From assembly GCA_964642505.1 (NCBI GenBank), contig CAZXQY010000039.1, positions 1-22,771 on the forward strand: DNA of 22,771 bases. The letters run 5' to 3'. Below the pieces are notes generated by a model. It did not search any database and was not told the DNA's origin. It saw nothing but the letters and a program-made list of their open reading frames with translations. Numbering within the stretch: the stretch's first letter is position 1; each line of letters starts with the position of its first letter. This DNA is from TMED69 sp964642505. Lineage in GTDB: Bacteria > Pseudomonadota > Gammaproteobacteria > Ga0077536. A program made the position numbers and the translations under genes. Shown here in pieces: positions 21,978 to 22,771 of this stretch.

Positions 21978-22771
21978 ATGATCGAACTTTCAAAAAAACA
22001 GGGGATTGTTGACATAGAAATCATCGAGGACTGGAAACATTCCATGGATGAAATTCTTGAAACCTATGGCGAAGATGGCGTCCGGACAATTATCACCCTC
22101 CTTCACGAGCAAGCCCGCCTTAACGGCATAATAACGTTACCCGATACCCTTAATACACCTTACTTAAATTCAATCACTGTGGAAGAGCAGCCTCGTTATC
22201 CAGGGGACCTAGAGCTAGAAAAACGGATCGAGAATATCATTCGCTGGAATGCAATGGCTATGGTTTTAAGAGGAGTCGACAATGGAAGTGGAGTCGGTGG
22301 ACATATCGCCACTTACGCCTCCGCTAGCACCATGTTAGAAGTGGGTTTTAACCATTTTTTCCGGGGACAATCCGAAGATTATGATGGTGATCTTATAATT
22401 CCCCAACCTCATGCAGCTCCAGGAATATATGCGCGTGCGTTCTTAGAAGGACGTCTTACACAAAAAGAAGTGAGGAATTTCAGACGGGAGTTGCAACCTG
22501 AAGGCGGGCTAAGCGCCTATCCTCATCCTTACTCCATGCCTAATTTCTGGCAGGTGCCGTGCGCCTCAATGGGGTTATCCACACCGACAGCGATATATCA
22601 AGCTCGTTTTTCTAAATATCTTGAGAGTCGGAACTTAAAAAAACGAAAGGGTGGAAGAGTCTGGTGTTTTATCGGAGACGGGGAAGCCGATGAGCCAGAA
22701 GTCCTTGGAACTATCGGCGTCGCTTCTAGGGAAAAACTAGATAATCTAGTGATCGTCATCAATTGCAACCT
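21978..22771 (+). CDS. homodimeric-type 2-oxoacid (pyruvate) dehydrogenase E1, N-terminal part
   Basis: The frame from ATG 21978 stays open to the window end (264 full codons) and matches the start of E. coli-type AceE (about 890 residues). Landmarks: VEEQPRYPGDLELEKRIENI, GVGGHIATYASASTMLEVGFNHFFRG with the thiamine-site His, HAAPGIYARAFLEGRLT, YPHPYSMPNFWQVP, AIYQARFSKYLESR, and the thiamine-diphosphate motif FIGDGEADEPEVLG, then REKLDNLVIVINCN. AceE decarboxylates pyruvate and passes the acetyl group to E2 lipoamide. E. coli has QGHISPG where this has QPHAAPG. The gene is divergent from an Lrp-type regulator, an arrangement seen for mdeR-mdeB, whose E1 prefers 2-oxobutyrate; so the substrate may be a different 2-oxoacid. 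No E2/E3 gene is visible in the window. The ribosome site is poor. Confidence 0.9.
   Translation, partial: MIELSKKQGIVDIEIIEDWKHSMDEILETYGEDGVRTIITLLHEQARLNGIITLPDTLNTPYLNSITVEEQPRYPGDLELEKRIENIIRWNAMAMVLRGVDNGSGVGGHIATYASASTMLEVGFNHFFRGQSEDYDGDLIIPQPHAAPGIYARAFLEGRLTQKEVRNFRRELQPEGGLSAYPHPYSMPNFWQVPCASMGLSTPTAIYQARFSKYLESRNLKKRKGGRVWCFIGDGEADEPEVLGTIGVASREKLDNLVIVINCN

Noticed and set aside
1..22771. Mobile elements, CRISPR, tRNA or rRNA
   Set aside because: I saw no transposase or integrase, no evenly spaced repeats, and no cloverleaf or rRNA sequence in the gaps.

Overview
The window looks like a chromosomal piece of a Gram-negative proteobacterium, probably a gammaproteobacterium and plausibly marine. 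I infer this from gene content: a BipA/TypA GTPase, a homodimeric-type AceE next to an Lrp/AsnC regulator, a methanethiol S-methyltransferase, and a dense set of oxygenases of the kind common in uncultured marine Gammaproteobacteria. Coding density is high and base composition leans slightly to AT. I saw no rRNA, tRNA, CRISPR array, insertion sequence or phage gene. No gene-free gap exceeds 300 bases; the longest is the 290-base gap at 11765-12054.

Layout. 2-187 (+) is the last 61 codons of a cytochrome P450 that enters from the left edge. 214-4315 (-) holds typA, a class II HpaI/HpcH aldolase, a protein with two cyclic-nucleotide-binding-like domains, and an exported Sel1-repeat protein. 4555-5286 (+) is an MddA-type methanethiol methyltransferase, facing an exported MORN-repeat protein (-) that has a clear rho-independent terminator. 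5850-9314 (+) runs VOC protein, nitroreductase, VOC dioxygenase-like protein, luciferase-like monooxygenase 1. 9334-11764 (-) holds luciferase-like monooxygenase 2 followed by a DUF1329 exported protein. 12055-17191 (+) is a compact run of alanine dehydrogenase, an SDR-like protein, an amidase, luciferase-like monooxygenase 3 and a GST. 17325-18947 (-) is a Baeyer-Villiger monooxygenase, divergent from a PPOX-fold flavoprotein and a DsbA/HCCA-isomerase-like protein (19098-20202, +). 20215-21835 (-) holds an MDR reductase and an Lrp/AsnC regulator. The window ends in the first 264 codons of a homodimeric 2-oxoacid dehydrogenase E1 (aceE type, +).

How the genes may work together. About 6 to 21 kb reads as a catabolic or detoxification island: three luciferase-family flavin monooxygenases, a Baeyer-Villiger monooxygenase, a nitroreductase, two VOC proteins, an amidase, an aldolase (further left), a GST and an HCCA-isomerase-like protein. 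The substrate cannot be read from the sequence. Amidase plus alanine dehydrogenase suggests that a nitrogen-containing compound is opened and its amine released, but this is inference.

Most notable points: the three luciferase paralogues that all keep the EHHF active-site signature; an SDR protein that has lost the Asn, Tyr and Lys of the catalytic tetrad; a divergent Lrp/E1 pair resembling mdeR-mdeB of methionine catabolism, 16.7 kb from a methanethiol-consuming enzyme; and a 9-bp inverted repeat in the Baeyer-Villiger/PPOX divergent promoter region.
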